Under the pieces are notes generated by a model. It did no database searches. It was not told the origin of the DNA and saw only the letters and a program-made list of their open reading frames with translations. Positions 6,238 to 15,407 of a stretch of DNA of 57,489 bases are shown here, in pieces. Made by a program: the position numbers and the translations under genes. The stretch's first letter is position 1. The number at the start of each line of letters is the position of its first letter. This DNA is from a virus. Where the stretch lies: positions 1-57,489 of the IMG/VR virus record IMGVR_UViG_3300022745_000039; one strand, 5' to 3'.

Positions 6238-8395
6238 CAAACTTGCCTCGGAGATCTGGTATCGCTTTCGCTGGTGCCTGGAGCGCGGTCACTACGACTT
6301 CTTGGCCAAGGCCGACAAGTGCGACAACTTCTTCGTCGGCAAGCAGTGGGAGGAAGCAGACCTCAACGCACTGAAGCTCGCCCGTCGTCCGGCACTCACC
6401 ATCAACAAGATCATCAGCACCATGAGCACGATCATGGGCGAGCAGATCTACAACCGCAACGAGATCACCTACCGTCCGGCAGGCGAGGGCGCCACCAGCG
6501 ACGTGGCAGATGCTCTGCAGAAGGTCTGGACACAGATCGCCCACCGCAACCAGATGAACTGGCTGCGCTCGGACGTGTTTGCCGACGGCATCATCCGCTC
6601 ACGTGGCTTCTACGACGTGCGCATGGACTTCAGCACGAACCTGCGTGGCGACGTGCGCATCCGCAACATGAACAGCAAGAACGTGGTCATTGACCCCGAC
6701 GCGGAGGAATACGACCCAGACGAGTGGAACGACTGCTTCGTTACGAAGTGGCTCACCTACCAGGACATCGCCACGCTGTACAACCAGAGCGACGCGGACT
6801 ACCTGAAGGACAAGGAAGAAAGCCTCTTCCCCTACGCCTACGACTCCATTGAGCGCGTGCGCGACCGCTTCGCTGGTCACCAGCTCGCAGGCAGCTACTA
6901 TGGCATGCAGGACACCGCCCACGTGCGCCGCAACATCCGCGTGATTGAGCGCCAGTACCGCCAGCTCGCCAGCCAGAAGCACTTCATTGACGTCCAGACC
7001 GGCGACACCCGCCCCGTGCCTGAGTCCTGGGACCGCAACCGCATCGCCGCCGTGCTGGAGCGCACCCAGGGCCAGCTCACAGTGCTGTCCAAGAAGGTCA
7101 AGCGCATCCGCTGGACGGTGACCGCAGACAACGTCGTGCTGCACGACGACTGGAGTCCATACAAGCACTTCACCGTGGTGCCGTACTTCCCGCACTTCCA
7201 CCACGGCCAGACCGTGGGCCTCGTGGAGAACCTGCTGAACCCGCAGGAGATGTTGAACAAGGTCAGCTCCCAGGAGCTGCACATCGTCAACACCAGCGCC
7301 AACAGCGGCTGGAAGGTGAAGAAGGGCACGCTGGTCAACATGGAGGTCGAAGACCTGCAGCAGGTCGGCGCCCAGACCGGCCTGGTTCTGGAGGTCACAG
7401 AGATCGACGGCGTCGAGAAGATCACGCCGAACAACACGCCGCAGGGCATGGACCGCATCAGCTACAAGTCCGAAGAGCACATGAAGACGATCAGTGGCGT
7501 CTCGGACAGCATGCAGGGCATGGACCGTGAGGACGTGGCCGCGAAGGCGATCACAGCCAAGCGCCAGTCCGGCCAAGCCAACCTCGTGCGCGTGATGGAC
7601 AACCTGGAGCGCAGTGACTTCATCCTGGCGCGTAACGTGCTGGACCTGATTCAGGAGTTCTACACCGAAGAGCGCCTTGTGCACGTGATCCACTCGGATC
7701 TGCAGCGCGAGGCTGAGACGATCATCGTCAACCAGTACGACCCTGCCAGTGACGAGATCCTGAACGACCTGACGCTGGGTGAGTACAGCGTGGTTGTGAC
7801 CTCCACACCGGATCGCGCCAGCCTTGAGGACAGCCAGTTCGAGCATGCCAAGGAGCTGCGCGAGCTGGGTGTGCCGATTCCTGACGACGTCCTCATCGAG
7901 AACAGCAAGCTCCTGCGCCGTAGCGAAGTGGTCAAGGCCATCAAGGAGGCGCAGAACTCGCCCGAGGCGCAGCAGAAGGAACAGCTCAACATGCGTGCGC
8001 TGGAGGCCAACGTCTCCAAGCTCGAAGGCGAAGCCGTCGAGAAGCACACGAAGAGCGCGCTGGATCAGGCCCGCGCCCAGAAAGAAGGCGAAGAGGCCCG
8101 TCGCATGATGACAGGCGAGGGCGACGCTGCCGAGATGGAGAAGGCCCAGCAGGAGATGGAGCTGGAGCGTCAGCGCATGGCGATGGAGCAGGAGAAGGCC
8201 GCGATGGACCTGGACTTCAAGCGTCAGGAGATGGCTATGAAGCTCCAGTTCATGCGTGAGAGCCACGAGATGGACATGCAGATCAAGCAGCAGGACGCCG
8301 AGCAGCGCCGCCAGCAGATGCAGCAGCAGGCCTACGCACAGCGCGAGAAGGCTGAGGCCGCTGGCCCAGCGGGCGGCGACAGCGACAACATTTAA
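6224..8395 (+). CDS. Portal protein, P22-like
   Basis: A 723-aa portal, the dodecameric DNA gate at one vertex of the capsid. The N-terminal part, 'ERGHYDFLAKADKCDNFFVGKQW' then 'RPALTINKI' and 'GEQIYNRNEI', is characteristic of P22-type portals. 'NVVIDPDAEEYD' marks the wing region. The last about 130 residues are a Met/Gln/Glu-rich coiled coil matching the long barrel or tail helix of this family, and the end is acidic and disordered. Length fits P22 gp1 (about 725 aa). It precedes the scaffold gene, as expected. Confidence 0.92.
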   Translation: MAVNDKLASEIWYRFRWCLERGHYDFLAKADKCDNFFVGKQWEEADLNALKLARRPALTINKIISTMSTIMGEQIYNRNEITYRPAGEGATSDVADALQKVWTQIAHRNQMNWLRSDVFADGIIRSRGFYDVRMDFSTNLRGDVRIRNMNSKNVVIDPDAEEYDPDEWNDCFVTKWLTYQDIATLYNQSDADYLKDKEESLFPYAYDSIERVRDRFAGHQLAGSYYGMQDTAHVRRNIRVIERQYRQLASQKHFIDVQTGDTRPVPESWDRNRIAAVLERTQGQLTVLSKKVKRIRWTVTADNVVLHDDWSPYKHFTVVPYFPHFHHGQTVGLVENLLNPQEMLNKVSSQELHIVNTSANSGWKVKKGTLVNMEVEDLQQVGAQTGLVLEVTEIDGVEKITPNNTPQGMDRISYKSEEHMKTISGVSDSMQGMDREDVAAKAITAKRQSGQANLVRVMDNLERSDFILARNVLDLIQEFYTEERLVHVIHSDLQREAETIIVNQYDPASDEILNDLTLGEYSVVVTSTPDRASLEDSQFEHAKELRELGVPIPDDVLIENSKLLRRSEVVKAIKEAQNSPEAQQKEQLNMRALEANVSKLEGEAVEKHTKSALDQARAQKEGEEARRMMTGEGDAAEMEKAQQEMELERQRMAMEQEKAAMDLDFKRQEMAMKLQFMRESHEMDMQIKQQDAEQRRQQMQQQAYAQREKAEAAGPAGGDSDNI

Positions 8396-8415
8396 CCACC
8401 ACCAGGAGCATTGAA

Positions 8416-9372
8416 ATGGCAGGAGAAGACCGAGGCGATAACTTTACCCCCAGCGCTGCGGACATCGCAGAAGCAGCTGCGCGGGCCACAAACGCAGACA
8501 TCATCGCAGCGACAAAGACCGAGGTGGTCTCTGATGTAGTCGAGACGAAGACTGTGGACGACGATCAGACTTCGTCCGAGAAGACCGAGACCACGGATGA
8601 CACGCCGGTCGTACGCGACGAGAAGGGACGCTTCTCTGGCATCCCGAAGGCACGCTTCGACGAAGCCGTTGCCAAGGAGCGCGAGAAGGCCGAGGCCGCT
8701 CAGCGCCAAGTGGCCGAGCTGCAGAAGCAGCTACAGAGCATCGACCGCAGTGCGAAGGTCGAAGACCTGGAGAAGCAGCTCGTGGAGCTGCGCCGCGCCG
8801 ACCGCAAGGCGATCATGGACGGCGACGAAGAGAAGTCGATTGAGCTGGCCGCGCAGATCGACCGCATCAACCGCCAGATCGTCATCGCGGAGAGCCAGAC
8901 CCTGAGCACTCAGGCCGCAGAAGAAGCACGCGAAGCCATTCGTACGGAGTCCACGATTGAGCGCCTGGAAGAGATCTACCCCGTGCTCAAGGAAGGCAAC
9001 GAGAACTTCGACCAGGATCTGGTCGACCTTGTGTTGGCTAAGCAGCAGCAGCTCATCACCCGTGATCGCATGTCGCCCTCGCAGGCGCTGGCGAAAGCTG
9101 CCAACGACATCATGAGCCGCGTGCAGGCACCGGCCAGAGTGGACGAGAAGCCAGAGGGTGGCCTGAAGAATGCCAAGGGCGCAGAGCGCGCCACTCAGGG
9201 CAAGCAGAAGAACATCGACGCCGCCCTGAAGACGCCGCCCGACACGACGGACGTCGGCCTGGACACGGACAAGGCCGGTATGAAGGACGGCCTGCCGGTG
9301 CCCATGAGCGTGGACGACCTGAAGGCAATCCCTGAGTCCACTCTGAAGCGCATGCGCGGAGACATGATATGA
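8416..9372 (+). CDS. Scaffolding protein
   Basis: A 318-aa acidic, highly helical protein placed between portal and capsid genes, where tailed phages encode scaffold. The first 80 residues are acidic and probably disordered. Residues about 90-165 form a coiled coil ('AKEREKAEAAQRQVAELQKQL'), and the C-terminal 100 residues carry mixed charges suited to coat binding. The Shine-Dalgarno is AGGAG before ATG 8416. There is no protease motif. The call rests on position and composition. Confidence 0.75.
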   Translation: MAGEDRGDNFTPSAADIAEAAARATNADIIAATKTEVVSDVVETKTVDDDQTSSEKTETTDDTPVVRDEKGRFSGIPKARFDEAVAKEREKAEAAQRQVAELQKQLQSIDRSAKVEDLEKQLVELRRADRKAIMDGDEEKSIELAAQIDRINRQIVIAESQTLSTQAAEEAREAIRTESTIERLEEIYPVLKEGNENFDQDLVDLVLAKQQQLITRDRMSPSQALAKAANDIMSRVQAPARVDEKPEGGLKNAKGAERATQGKQKNIDAALKTPPDTTDVGLDTDKAGMKDGLPVPMSVDDLKAIPESTLKRMRGDMI

Positions 9373-9719
9373 ACCGGCTCTCACGCATAGAGATCGCTCG
9401 CGTGTGTCACGAGGTGAACCGCGCCTACTGCCTCGCGCTGGGCGACGACTCCCAGCCCAGCTGGGAGGACGCACCTCAGTGGCAGAAGGACAGCGCCATG
9501 CTCGGCGTGGACCTGCACTGCACGGCTAACGCCGGACCCGAGGCCGGCCACGAGTCGTGGATGGCGCAGAAGGAGCGTGACGGCTGGGTGCACGGGGAGG
9601 TGAAAGACCCTGAGAAGAAAGAGCACCCCTGCATGGTCCCGTTCGACAAGCTGCCGCGTGAGCAGCAGGCCAAGGACTTCATTTTCCGTGCAGTGGTTCA
9701 CGCCCTGCGCACAGTTTAA
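9369..9719 (+). CDS. RyR-domain protein
   Basis: A 116-aa protein matching the ryanodine-receptor-type (RyR) domain found in phages and bacteria: 'EVNRAYCLALGDDSQPSW', 'WQKDSAMLGVDLH', 'HESWMAQKERDGWVHGEVKD' and 'KKEHPCMVPFDKLP' appear in family order. Such domains occur in many phage genomes without a settled function; ligand binding is suspected. It overlaps the scaffold stop by 4 nt, so it is translated with the head genes. Confidence 0.85.
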   Translation: MNRLSRIEIARVCHEVNRAYCLALGDDSQPSWEDAPQWQKDSAMLGVDLHCTANAGPEAGHESWMAQKERDGWVHGEVKDPEKKEHPCMVPFDKLPREQQAKDFIFRAVVHALRTV

Positions 9720-9730
9720 GGAGCACCGCA

Positions 9731-10132
9731 GTGCACAACATCACATCGCCCCGCACAGACGACAACGCCATTGGGCAGGAGATCAAGGCCAAGGGCTTGA
9801 CTGCGCCCCGCGTCACACCCGCTGACCTGGAGGCGAACACCAAGGCCGTCTTCTTCTTCACAGCCGACCAGGGCGCACGCCATGCATTCCTGGATTCGCT
9901 GGCAGGTAACTCTGCTGAGCGCGACTTCGCCCCGCTGGACCCAGCCCTGAACCTGCTGACGTTCTGCGTCATCGTGCTCAAGAACGGCTTCACGGTGACC
10001 GGCGAGAGCGCATGCGCCAGTCCTGAGAACTTCGACGAAGGTATCGGTCGCAAGATCGCCTTCGAGAACGCGAAGCAGAAGGTCTGGCCGCTCATGGGCT
10101 ACGCACTCAAGGAACGCCTGTCGGCGGCTTGA
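9731..10132 (+). CDS. gp49/gp66-family phage protein
   Basis: A 133-aa protein resembling the N4 gp49/Sf6 gp66-type family. Typical parts are 'ARHAFLDSLAGNSAERDFAPLDPALNLLTFCVIVLKNGFTVTGESACASPENFD' (read as shorter blocks) and 'IGRKIAFENAKQKVWPLMGY'. The start is GTG with AAGGAG upstream. These proteins are common in phages and often annotated as uncharacterised; no activity can be assigned. Confidence 0.85.
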   Translation: MHNITSPRTDDNAIGQEIKAKGLTAPRVTPADLEANTKAVFFFTADQGARHAFLDSLAGNSAERDFAPLDPALNLLTFCVIVLKNGFTVTGESACASPENFDEGIGRKIAFENAKQKVWPLMGYALKERLSAA

Positions 10133-10134
10133 TC

Positions 10135-10200
10135 ATGTGGCTCATCGTTCCTCAGATCCTGCTTTACATCTGGTTGGATTTTCTGACCTTTAACTTTTAA
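10135..10200 (+). CDS. Possible 21-aa hydrophobic peptide
   Basis: A short frame (MWLIVPQILLYIWLDFLTF...) starts 2 nt after the preceding stop and ends just before the fibre gene's Shine-Dalgarno. It would be a single membrane helix. No good ribosome site is visible, so it may be chance. Confidence 0.3.
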   Translation: MWLIVPQILLYIWLDFLTFNF

Positions 10201-10212
10201 CCGGAGTGCATC

Positions 10213-11751
10213 ATGCCTCGTATCGTCGATCTTGCAGCAGCGGGCCTCCGGGCTATTTTTAGTGACATCGGAAAGCTCACTTCTGTGATCGACGAGCATG
10301 GTCGCGATGTCGGTATTACTGCTGGCGGCAACGGTGCAACCTACGCCACCGATCCCCTCACCGGGAAGGCCACGGCATTTGTGGACCCGTCTGGCGGGAA
10401 CATCCCGATCAATGGATTCCGCACCACACCCCTGCGCATTGCTACCTTTGGGGATTCGACTGCAAATGTGGCGGTCACGCAAAGCCCCGCGAATCAAGAC
10501 GTGTCAAAGGTGGTTGCCGCATCTTGGCAGTCTGGACTTGTCAATCTGACAGCCTCCATCGACAAGTACGCAACTGAAATGTTTTACCCGCTGGCGTACC
10601 TTGTCGGGAATGGTGGAATCTCTGGGCAAAGCACTACCCAAATGCTTGCACGCGACACGCTGGCTGCGTCGATAACGCGCTACGCGATCACGGACATCAT
10701 CAACCTAGCCCCTCACGTTGTGCTTTTGCGGGGTGGCTCAATCAATGACCTGTTGAGCGTCACATCGGGAACTTTGGCTTCAACCGTTGCGGCTACCTAC
10801 GCGAACCACATCCAGATCATTCAGCGGTTCATGTCGGCAAATATCCCAGTTATCGACACTGGAATTTATGGTTTTGCAAACGGCACAGCAAACACCGTTG
10901 CTGATCTGGCGTCTACGCTGTCTGCCATCACGCAATTGAACACGCTGTTTGCAACCTATGCAGCACAGTACCCCGGCAAGATTCAGTTCATCAGCCCTAC
11001 GGGCTTGGTGTCCGATGCTTCTGGTGCCTACCTTCCGAACATGAGCGCGGATGGGACGCACCTTACCGCATGGGGGCAGTATCAGATTGCACCGCAGGAA
11101 GCCGTTGCGCTCACTCGCTTGTTCGGTGCAAGCTCAAACGTGCGCTATCAAGGCCAGAACAACCATGCAAATTCGTTGTTTGCCAACACTGGCGTGCAGG
11201 GATATGGAACGGTCGCAACAGGTTTATCCGTGGGCGTGGCAAATGCTACACGCGCCAATGCCAAGATCGAAACCATCAACGGCAAGTTGTTCCAGACCTG
11301 TGAAATCACGATCACTGGCGCGTCAAGCAATTCAAGCATCTATTTCAGCTACGACCCGACTGCTACTGCATCAGGCATGGTGGCTGCGATGGCTATTTCT
11401 TCCGGTGATATTTGGGGCTTTGAGTTTGATTTTTACTTGGCTCCGCTTAGTGGAAGCGTGTTGAATATCGCATCTTCTGGCATGAATGCGCGAGTGGATA
11501 CCCGCGACAGCGTTGGTTCTGGTCGGATTTTGTTTGACCGATTTGCTCCTGGTGGGGTTGTGGCAATAGCTGGCCCATACATCGGGCACTTCAATATTCC
11601 ACCAATTCAATACGGCGACACTTCTGCCAACTTGACCACAGCGTCGAGCTGGTTGGTCCAGGTCAGCCCAGCAGACACAAGCGGCACATACAAGATTGGC
11701 GTGTCGCAGCCGCGCATCGTCAAGCTTAACCAGCCGGTCAACACGATCTAA
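10213..11751 (+). CDS. Tail fibre or spike with SGNH esterase domain
   Basis: A 512-aa protein with a complete SGNH/GDSL hydrolase set. 'ATFGDST' carries nucleophile Ser82, 'GGISGQ' Gly138, 'GGSINDL' Asn178, and 'ADGTHLT' Asp280/His283. The N-terminal 60 residues would attach it to the virion, and the C-terminal about 200 residues read as beta-rich. It likely removes O-acetyl groups from host capsule or O-antigen during adsorption (inference). The GGAG Shine-Dalgarno lies before ATG 10213. Its codons are AT-richer than those of the capsid genes, suggesting recent exchange. Position between gp49-like and capsid genes is unusual for a fibre. Confidence 0.8.
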   Translation: MPRIVDLAAAGLRAIFSDIGKLTSVIDEHGRDVGITAGGNGATYATDPLTGKATAFVDPSGGNIPINGFRTTPLRIATFGDSTANVAVTQSPANQDVSKVVAASWQSGLVNLTASIDKYATEMFYPLAYLVGNGGISGQSTTQMLARDTLAASITRYAITDIINLAPHVVLLRGGSINDLLSVTSGTLASTVAATYANHIQIIQRFMSANIPVIDTGIYGFANGTANTVADLASTLSAITQLNTLFATYAAQYPGKIQFISPTGLVSDASGAYLPNMSADGTHLTAWGQYQIAPQEAVALTRLFGASSNVRYQGQNNHANSLFANTGVQGYGTVATGLSVGVANATRANAKIETINGKLFQTCEITITGASSNSSIYFSYDPTATASGMVAAMAISSGDIWGFEFDFYLAPLSGSVLNIASSGMNARVDTRDSVGSGRILFDRFAPGGVVAIAGPYIGHFNIPPIQYGDTSANLTTASSWLVQVSPADTSGTYKIGVSQPRIVKLNQPVNTI

Positions 11752-11772
11752 TCCCCTCAGCACGAGGCTTGG

Positions 11773-11823
11773 ACTCTTTTCTGTACGACTTGAAATCTAA
11801 TAGAATCTGCGCTAATCTCACGG
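11773..11823 (+). promoter_or_regulatory. 10-bp-periodic element upstream of the capsid gene
   Basis: ACTCTTTTCT at 11773 is followed 21 bp later by three consecutive units, AATCTAATAG, AATCTGCGCT and AATCTCACGG. The 258-nt gap between the fibre and capsid genes holds no convincing gene and is the natural place for a strong capsid promoter. Confidence 0.6.
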
Positions 11824-11845
11824 TGCGGCTCGTTAGAGTCGCACC
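11822..11845 (+). promoter_or_regulatory. 10-bp stem-loop in the capsid mRNA leader
   Basis: GGTGCGGCTC and GAGTCGCACC pair (one G-U) around GTTA. No T-tract follows, so it is more likely an mRNA 5' stabilising or translation-control hairpin than a terminator. It abuts the last repeat of the upstream element. Confidence 0.55.
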
Positions 11846-12009
11846 ACTCGTCCACCAGTACGACATCTGGCCATGGCCGGTGCCCAAGCACCCGAAGCGA
11901 CTCCGTAAGAGCCGAACAACTCGCATGTCACCAGCGACAGAAGTGGCCTGAGATGAAGCACAGATTGCTTCAGACCTTGTTCGATTTTTAACCATAGGAG
12001 TCCCATGCC

Positions 12010-13134
12010 ATGAGCATGACAAACTTTGCCAACTTGACCACGGAACAAAAAACCGTCTGGTCTCTCGATTTCTGGAACCAAGCCCGTAACCTGTCCTTCG
12101 TGAACAAGTTCCTCGGCAAGGGCGAGAACGCCATGATCCAGCACGTCACCGAGCTGAAGAAGACCGAGAAGGGCGCTCGCGCTGTCCTGACTCTGTTGAC
12201 CGACCTCGAAGGCGACGGCGTCGCAGGCGACCGTACCTTGGAAGGTAACGAAGAGCAGCTGAAGTCCTACGACAAAGTGATCCGCATTGACCAGCTGCGC
12301 AATGCGAACCGCAACGAAGGCCGTCTGGCTGACCAGAAGACCGTCGTGAACTTCCGCGAAAACAGCCGCGACAAGCTGGCCTACTGGATCTCTGACCGTA
12401 TCGACCAGCTGGCCTTCTTGACCCTGGCCGGTCTGTCCTACACCAACCGCAACAGCGCTATTGGTATGGTGGGCGGTCGCGTCGGCTCTGACCTGCCGTT
12501 CCTGGAGTTCGCCCAGGACATCGCAGCTCCATCCAGCAAGCGCTTCGGTCGCTGGAACGGCACTTCCAAGCTGATGGAGTGGGGCGTTGGCACCGGCTCT
12601 GTGGCTTCTGCCGATACACCCACCTACGCCATGCTGGTGCAGGCCAAGGCCTACGCCAAGGACAACTACGTGCGCGGCACGAAGGAAAAGGGCGGCGAAG
12701 AGTGCTACCACGTGTTCTTCAGCCCCCAGGCTATGGCCAAGCTCAAGCTCGACCCTGACTACCTCGCCAATGTGCGCTGGGCACGTCAGCGCGGCGAAGA
12801 CAACCCCCTGTTCACAGGCGACGTTGTCAAGCTCGACGGCTTGTACCTGCACGAGTTCCGCCACGTGCCCAACACCCGTCTGACACCGTCCGGCTCCAAG
12901 TGGGGTTCTGGCGGCACCATCGACGGTTGCCAAGTGCTGTTCTGCGGCGCCCAGGCTCTGGGTATGGCCGACATCGGTATCCCTGAGTGGGTCGAGAAGG
13001 GCTTTGACTACGAGAACCAACAAGGTATCTCCATCGGCAAGGTGCTGGGCTTCCTGAAGCCTCAGTTCTATTCCCAGTACAGCGGCGGTACTACCGAAGA
13101 CTTCGGTGTGATCTCTCTGTACACCGCTCAGTAA
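12010..13134 (+). CDS. Major capsid protein, N4gp56 family
   Basis: A 374-aa protein that forms the capsid shell. 'FWNQARNLSFVNKFLGKGENAMIQ', 'VLTLLTDLEGDGVAGDRTLEGNEE', 'SYDKVIRIDQLRNANRN' and 'SDRIDQLAFLTLAGL' are signature stretches of N4gp56-type coats. Length and codon bias (strongly GC-ending) fit an abundant protein. An AGGAG lies 9 nt before ATG 12010; a nearer ATG at 12005 is out of frame. It has its own leader with promoter-like element and hairpin, and a terminator after the next gene. Confidence 0.93.
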   Translation: MSMTNFANLTTEQKTVWSLDFWNQARNLSFVNKFLGKGENAMIQHVTELKKTEKGARAVLTLLTDLEGDGVAGDRTLEGNEEQLKSYDKVIRIDQLRNANRNEGRLADQKTVVNFRENSRDKLAYWISDRIDQLAFLTLAGLSYTNRNSAIGMVGGRVGSDLPFLEFAQDIAAPSSKRFGRWNGTSKLMEWGVGTGSVASADTPTYAMLVQAKAYAKDNYVRGTKEKGGEECYHVFFSPQAMAKLKLDPDYLANVRWARQRGEDNPLFTGDVVKLDGLYLHEFRHVPNTRLTPSGSKWGSGGTIDGCQVLFCGAQALGMADIGIPEWVEKGFDYENQQGISIGKVLGFLKPQFYSQYSGGTTEDFGVISLYTAQ

Positions 13135-13161
13135 TCAACCACCGCCTGAAGGAGAAACATC

Positions 13162-13995
13162 ATGGCAGTTACCCGTCGCACGCGCGGTGTCCAGTACCCC
13201 CTGGTAGCCGAGTTCGTTTTCAACTACAACGACGGTCAGGCTTACCTGTCCTCGTTGACCGGCGCATCCGTCGATCTGAACCCCAAGGCCAACGTCACTG
13301 ACTTCGGCTCTGGCGTGCAGCCCGTGGGTCTGTTGTCCGGTATCACCTACGTCGCCAACACTGGTGGTCAGACCTACTACTTCGAAGTGCTGACCTTGCC
13401 TCAGAACGCCCAGGTGTTCGGTGGTGACGTCCAGGTCGAAGTGCCCTACGTTGGCCCGTCCACAGCGACTCTGTCGCTGGGTGACGTCAACTCTGGCACC
13501 CTGTACGCCTCTGCGGTGAACTTGAAGGCCTCGGCCTTGGGTGGTACTGGCTACGCCTCTGGCGCTCACACCGGCAGCACCGTGACCTTGACCGTTGGTT
13601 CTGGTCATGGTGTGGTCGCTGGCAACCTGATCAACGTGTCCGGCGTCACTGGCGCTGGTGCAGCTGCCTACAACGGCACCTACATCGTTGACAGCGTTAC
13701 CGCTACCACCATCGTGTACACCAGCGCAGCTGGCGTGACCGACGCAGCCAACACCGCTGCAGCCGGTTCCCCCACTGTGACTTTCACCGTTGGTCGCACC
13801 GCGCTCACCATTCCTGGCGAGCAGACCAACCAGGGCGGCTACGCCAGCACCACCCAGATCGGCTATGACGCCGCTGCCGGTGCTGACATCCGCATGACCC
13901 TGGCACTCGGTGCCGGTGCAGCTACCCAAGGTCGTGTGCGCATCCGCGTGATGTACACGATTGACGGTCGCATGACCGAGGTCGGTACTCAGTAA
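13162..13995 (+). CDS. Capsid-associated protein with Ig-like insert
   Basis: A 277-aa beta-rich protein directly after the coat gene, probably a head decoration or auxiliary capsid protein. Residues about 1-115 and 215-277 look like one domain. Residues about 125-210 are a Gly/Thr/Val-rich module ('TVGSGHGVVAGNLINVSGVTG...YIVDSV') typical of surface-exposed Ig-like inserts. GGAG precedes ATG 13162. It is followed by a strong terminator, so coat plus this protein form one high-expression unit. A capsid role is inferred from position. Confidence 0.7.
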   Translation: MAVTRRTRGVQYPLVAEFVFNYNDGQAYLSSLTGASVDLNPKANVTDFGSGVQPVGLLSGITYVANTGGQTYYFEVLTLPQNAQVFGGDVQVEVPYVGPSTATLSLGDVNSGTLYASAVNLKASALGGTGYASGAHTGSTVTLTVGSGHGVVAGNLINVSGVTGAGAAAYNGTYIVDSVTATTIVYTSAAGVTDAANTAAAGSPTVTFTVGRTALTIPGEQTNQGGYASTTQIGYDAAAGADIRMTLALGAGAATQGRVRIRVMYTIDGRMTEVGTQ

Positions 13996-14003
13996 GCAGC
14001 GTT

Positions 14004-14031
14004 GAAGTGGGCTTCGGCCCACTTCCTTTTT
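14004..14031 (+). terminator. Rho-independent terminator after the capsid unit
   Basis: GAAGTGGGC and GCCCACTTC form a perfect 9-bp stem with a TTCG tetraloop, followed by CTTTTT. Confidence 0.92.
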
Positions 14032-14052
14032 CTCAACCTTTGGAGCTTCACT

Positions 14053-14436
14053 ATGCCCGAATACGTTCTTAACCGGAACTACACCCACCGCTCTGTGCAC
14101 GGTCACATCATCAACTTCGTCAAGGGCCAGCCTGCCTGGGTGCCGCCTATCCTGGAGCGCGATGTGACTCAGTTCGGCGCAGAGCCTGTCAGTGGCGACC
14201 GCGTAGACCTGCTGGATGACCTGCCAGCACGCGAGTCGGAGCCTTCCGGTGAATATCGTCGTGCCCTCTTGCTGACTGCTTTTGAGCAGCTGGAGGCGCG
14301 TAACCAGCGTGGTGACTTCACAGGTCAGGGACGCCCACACCCCAAAGCCTTGGAGAAGATCTTGGGCTTTGAGGTCGGCGTGCGCGAGCGCGACGATGTG
14401 TGGGAAGAGCACATGAACCGTAAGGCCGCTGCGTAA
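14053..14436 (+). CDS. Head-region hypothetical protein
   Basis: A 127-aa protein. The frame is open from 14002, but that start lies in the terminator; the ATG at 14053 has GGAG seven bases upstream. 'NRNYTHRSVHGHIINFVKGQPAWVPP' resembles small head-completion or structural proteins. The C-terminal half is charged and helical. It overlaps the adaptor gene start (TAATG), suggesting coupled translation and a head-completion role. Confidence 0.7.
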   Translation: MPEYVLNRNYTHRSVHGHIINFVKGQPAWVPPILERDVTQFGAEPVSGDRVDLLDDLPARESEPSGEYRRALLLTAFEQLEARNQRGDFTGQGRPHPKALEKILGFEVGVRERDDVWEEHMNRKAAA

Positions 14437-15125
14437 TGCTCTCGGACGACCTGTACACGCTGTTCCGAAGCGACGTTGTCGATTCGGTAGCGCCCTACCT
14501 CTGGAGTGATACCGAGGTCTGGGCCTACATGAACGACGCGTACAGGATGTTCGTGCGCCTCACAGGCGGCATACCGGATTCGATCTCCAGTGTCACCCAG
14601 GTGCCTATCGTCGCTGGCGCAGCCACGTCGAAGGTCAGCCCGCTGATCCTGAAGTTCAACAGTGCGTATCTGCTCTCGGACGGTACGGAGCTTGAGATCA
14701 TTAACGACCAGCAGGTGCCGCGCCTTGGCGTGTCGGACTATTCCTCTGCTGGTACGACCGTGCGCGACAACAGCCAGGGTCCAGTGCGCTACATGCAGAT
14801 CAATGTGGCGCGCAACAAGGACAACGGCTACGTGCGCTGGATCAAGGTGCCTGCAGTCAACGACACCGTGCAGCTGGACATCTACCGCCTGCCGGTCGAC
14901 ACGGTGACCACGGGCTTTGAGTTTGACGAGGTGGGCGAAGAGCACCACGAGTTCTTCATGCTCTGGATGAAGGCACGTGCCTATGGCAAGCAGGACGCTG
15001 AGTGCTTCGACCGCAACAAGCGTGACGAGTTCGACAAGGCGTTTCGCAGCTACTGCGCCGATGCGAAGGCTGAGGCCCGCCGCTACAAGAGCCACAGCAT
15101 GTCTGTTGGCTATGGAGGTCTGTAG
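14436..15125 (+). CDS. Probable head-tail adaptor
   Basis: A 229-aa protein resembling phage adaptor proteins: an N-terminal helical part ('LFRSDVVDSVAPYLWSDTEVWAYMNDAYRMF'), a beta-rich centre, and a C-terminal helical hairpin ('EHHEFFMLWMKARAYGKQDAECFDRNKRDEF') as in connector proteins that dock beneath the portal. It sits between capsid and tail genes. No enzyme motif. Family recall is moderate (DUF6682-like). Confidence 0.75.
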   Translation: MLSDDLYTLFRSDVVDSVAPYLWSDTEVWAYMNDAYRMFVRLTGGIPDSISSVTQVPIVAGAATSKVSPLILKFNSAYLLSDGTELEIINDQQVPRLGVSDYSSAGTTVRDNSQGPVRYMQINVARNKDNGYVRWIKVPAVNDTVQLDIYRLPVDTVTTGFEFDEVGEEHHEFFMLWMKARAYGKQDAECFDRNKRDEFDKAFRSYCADAKAEARRYKSHSMSVGYGGL

Positions 15126-15397
15126 TGACCACATTCAAAAAAGATCCCGACGCGGTTCTGGACTACACGTTCGACTGGTCGTTGTACCTCACGCCTCTGT
15201 CCGACAGCATCAGTACGGTGTCGTTCATCGCGGACTCTCCGCTGACCACATCGAATCCTACCCACACCGCAACGACGGCCACGTGCTTCGTGTCTGGCGG
15301 CGTGGTTGGGACTTCGCTGAATCTGACATGCCGGATCACCACCGCTGGCGGTCGCACAGACGACCGCTCTATCACTTTGAAAATCGTAGACCGCTAA
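15125..15397 (+). CDS. Small fibre-tail adaptor-like protein
   Basis: A 90-aa protein starting at a GTG that shares a base with the previous stop, with GGAGG upstream. 'KDPDAVLDYTFDWSLYL' and the end 'CRITTAGGRTDDRSITLKIVD' are typical of a small Ig-like protein widespread in phages and often labelled fibre-tail adaptor. It probably joins tail parts in the virion. Confidence 0.75.
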   Translation: MTTFKKDPDAVLDYTFDWSLYLTPLSDSISTVSFIADSPLTTSNPTHTATTATCFVSGGVVGTSLNLTCRITTAGGRTDDRSITLKIVDR

Positions 15398-15407
15398 AGG
15401 AGCCATC

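Noticed and set aside
6599-8266. 555-codon antisense frame in the portal gene
   Set aside because: Complement of a strongly coding frame; composition is biased and no motif is seen.
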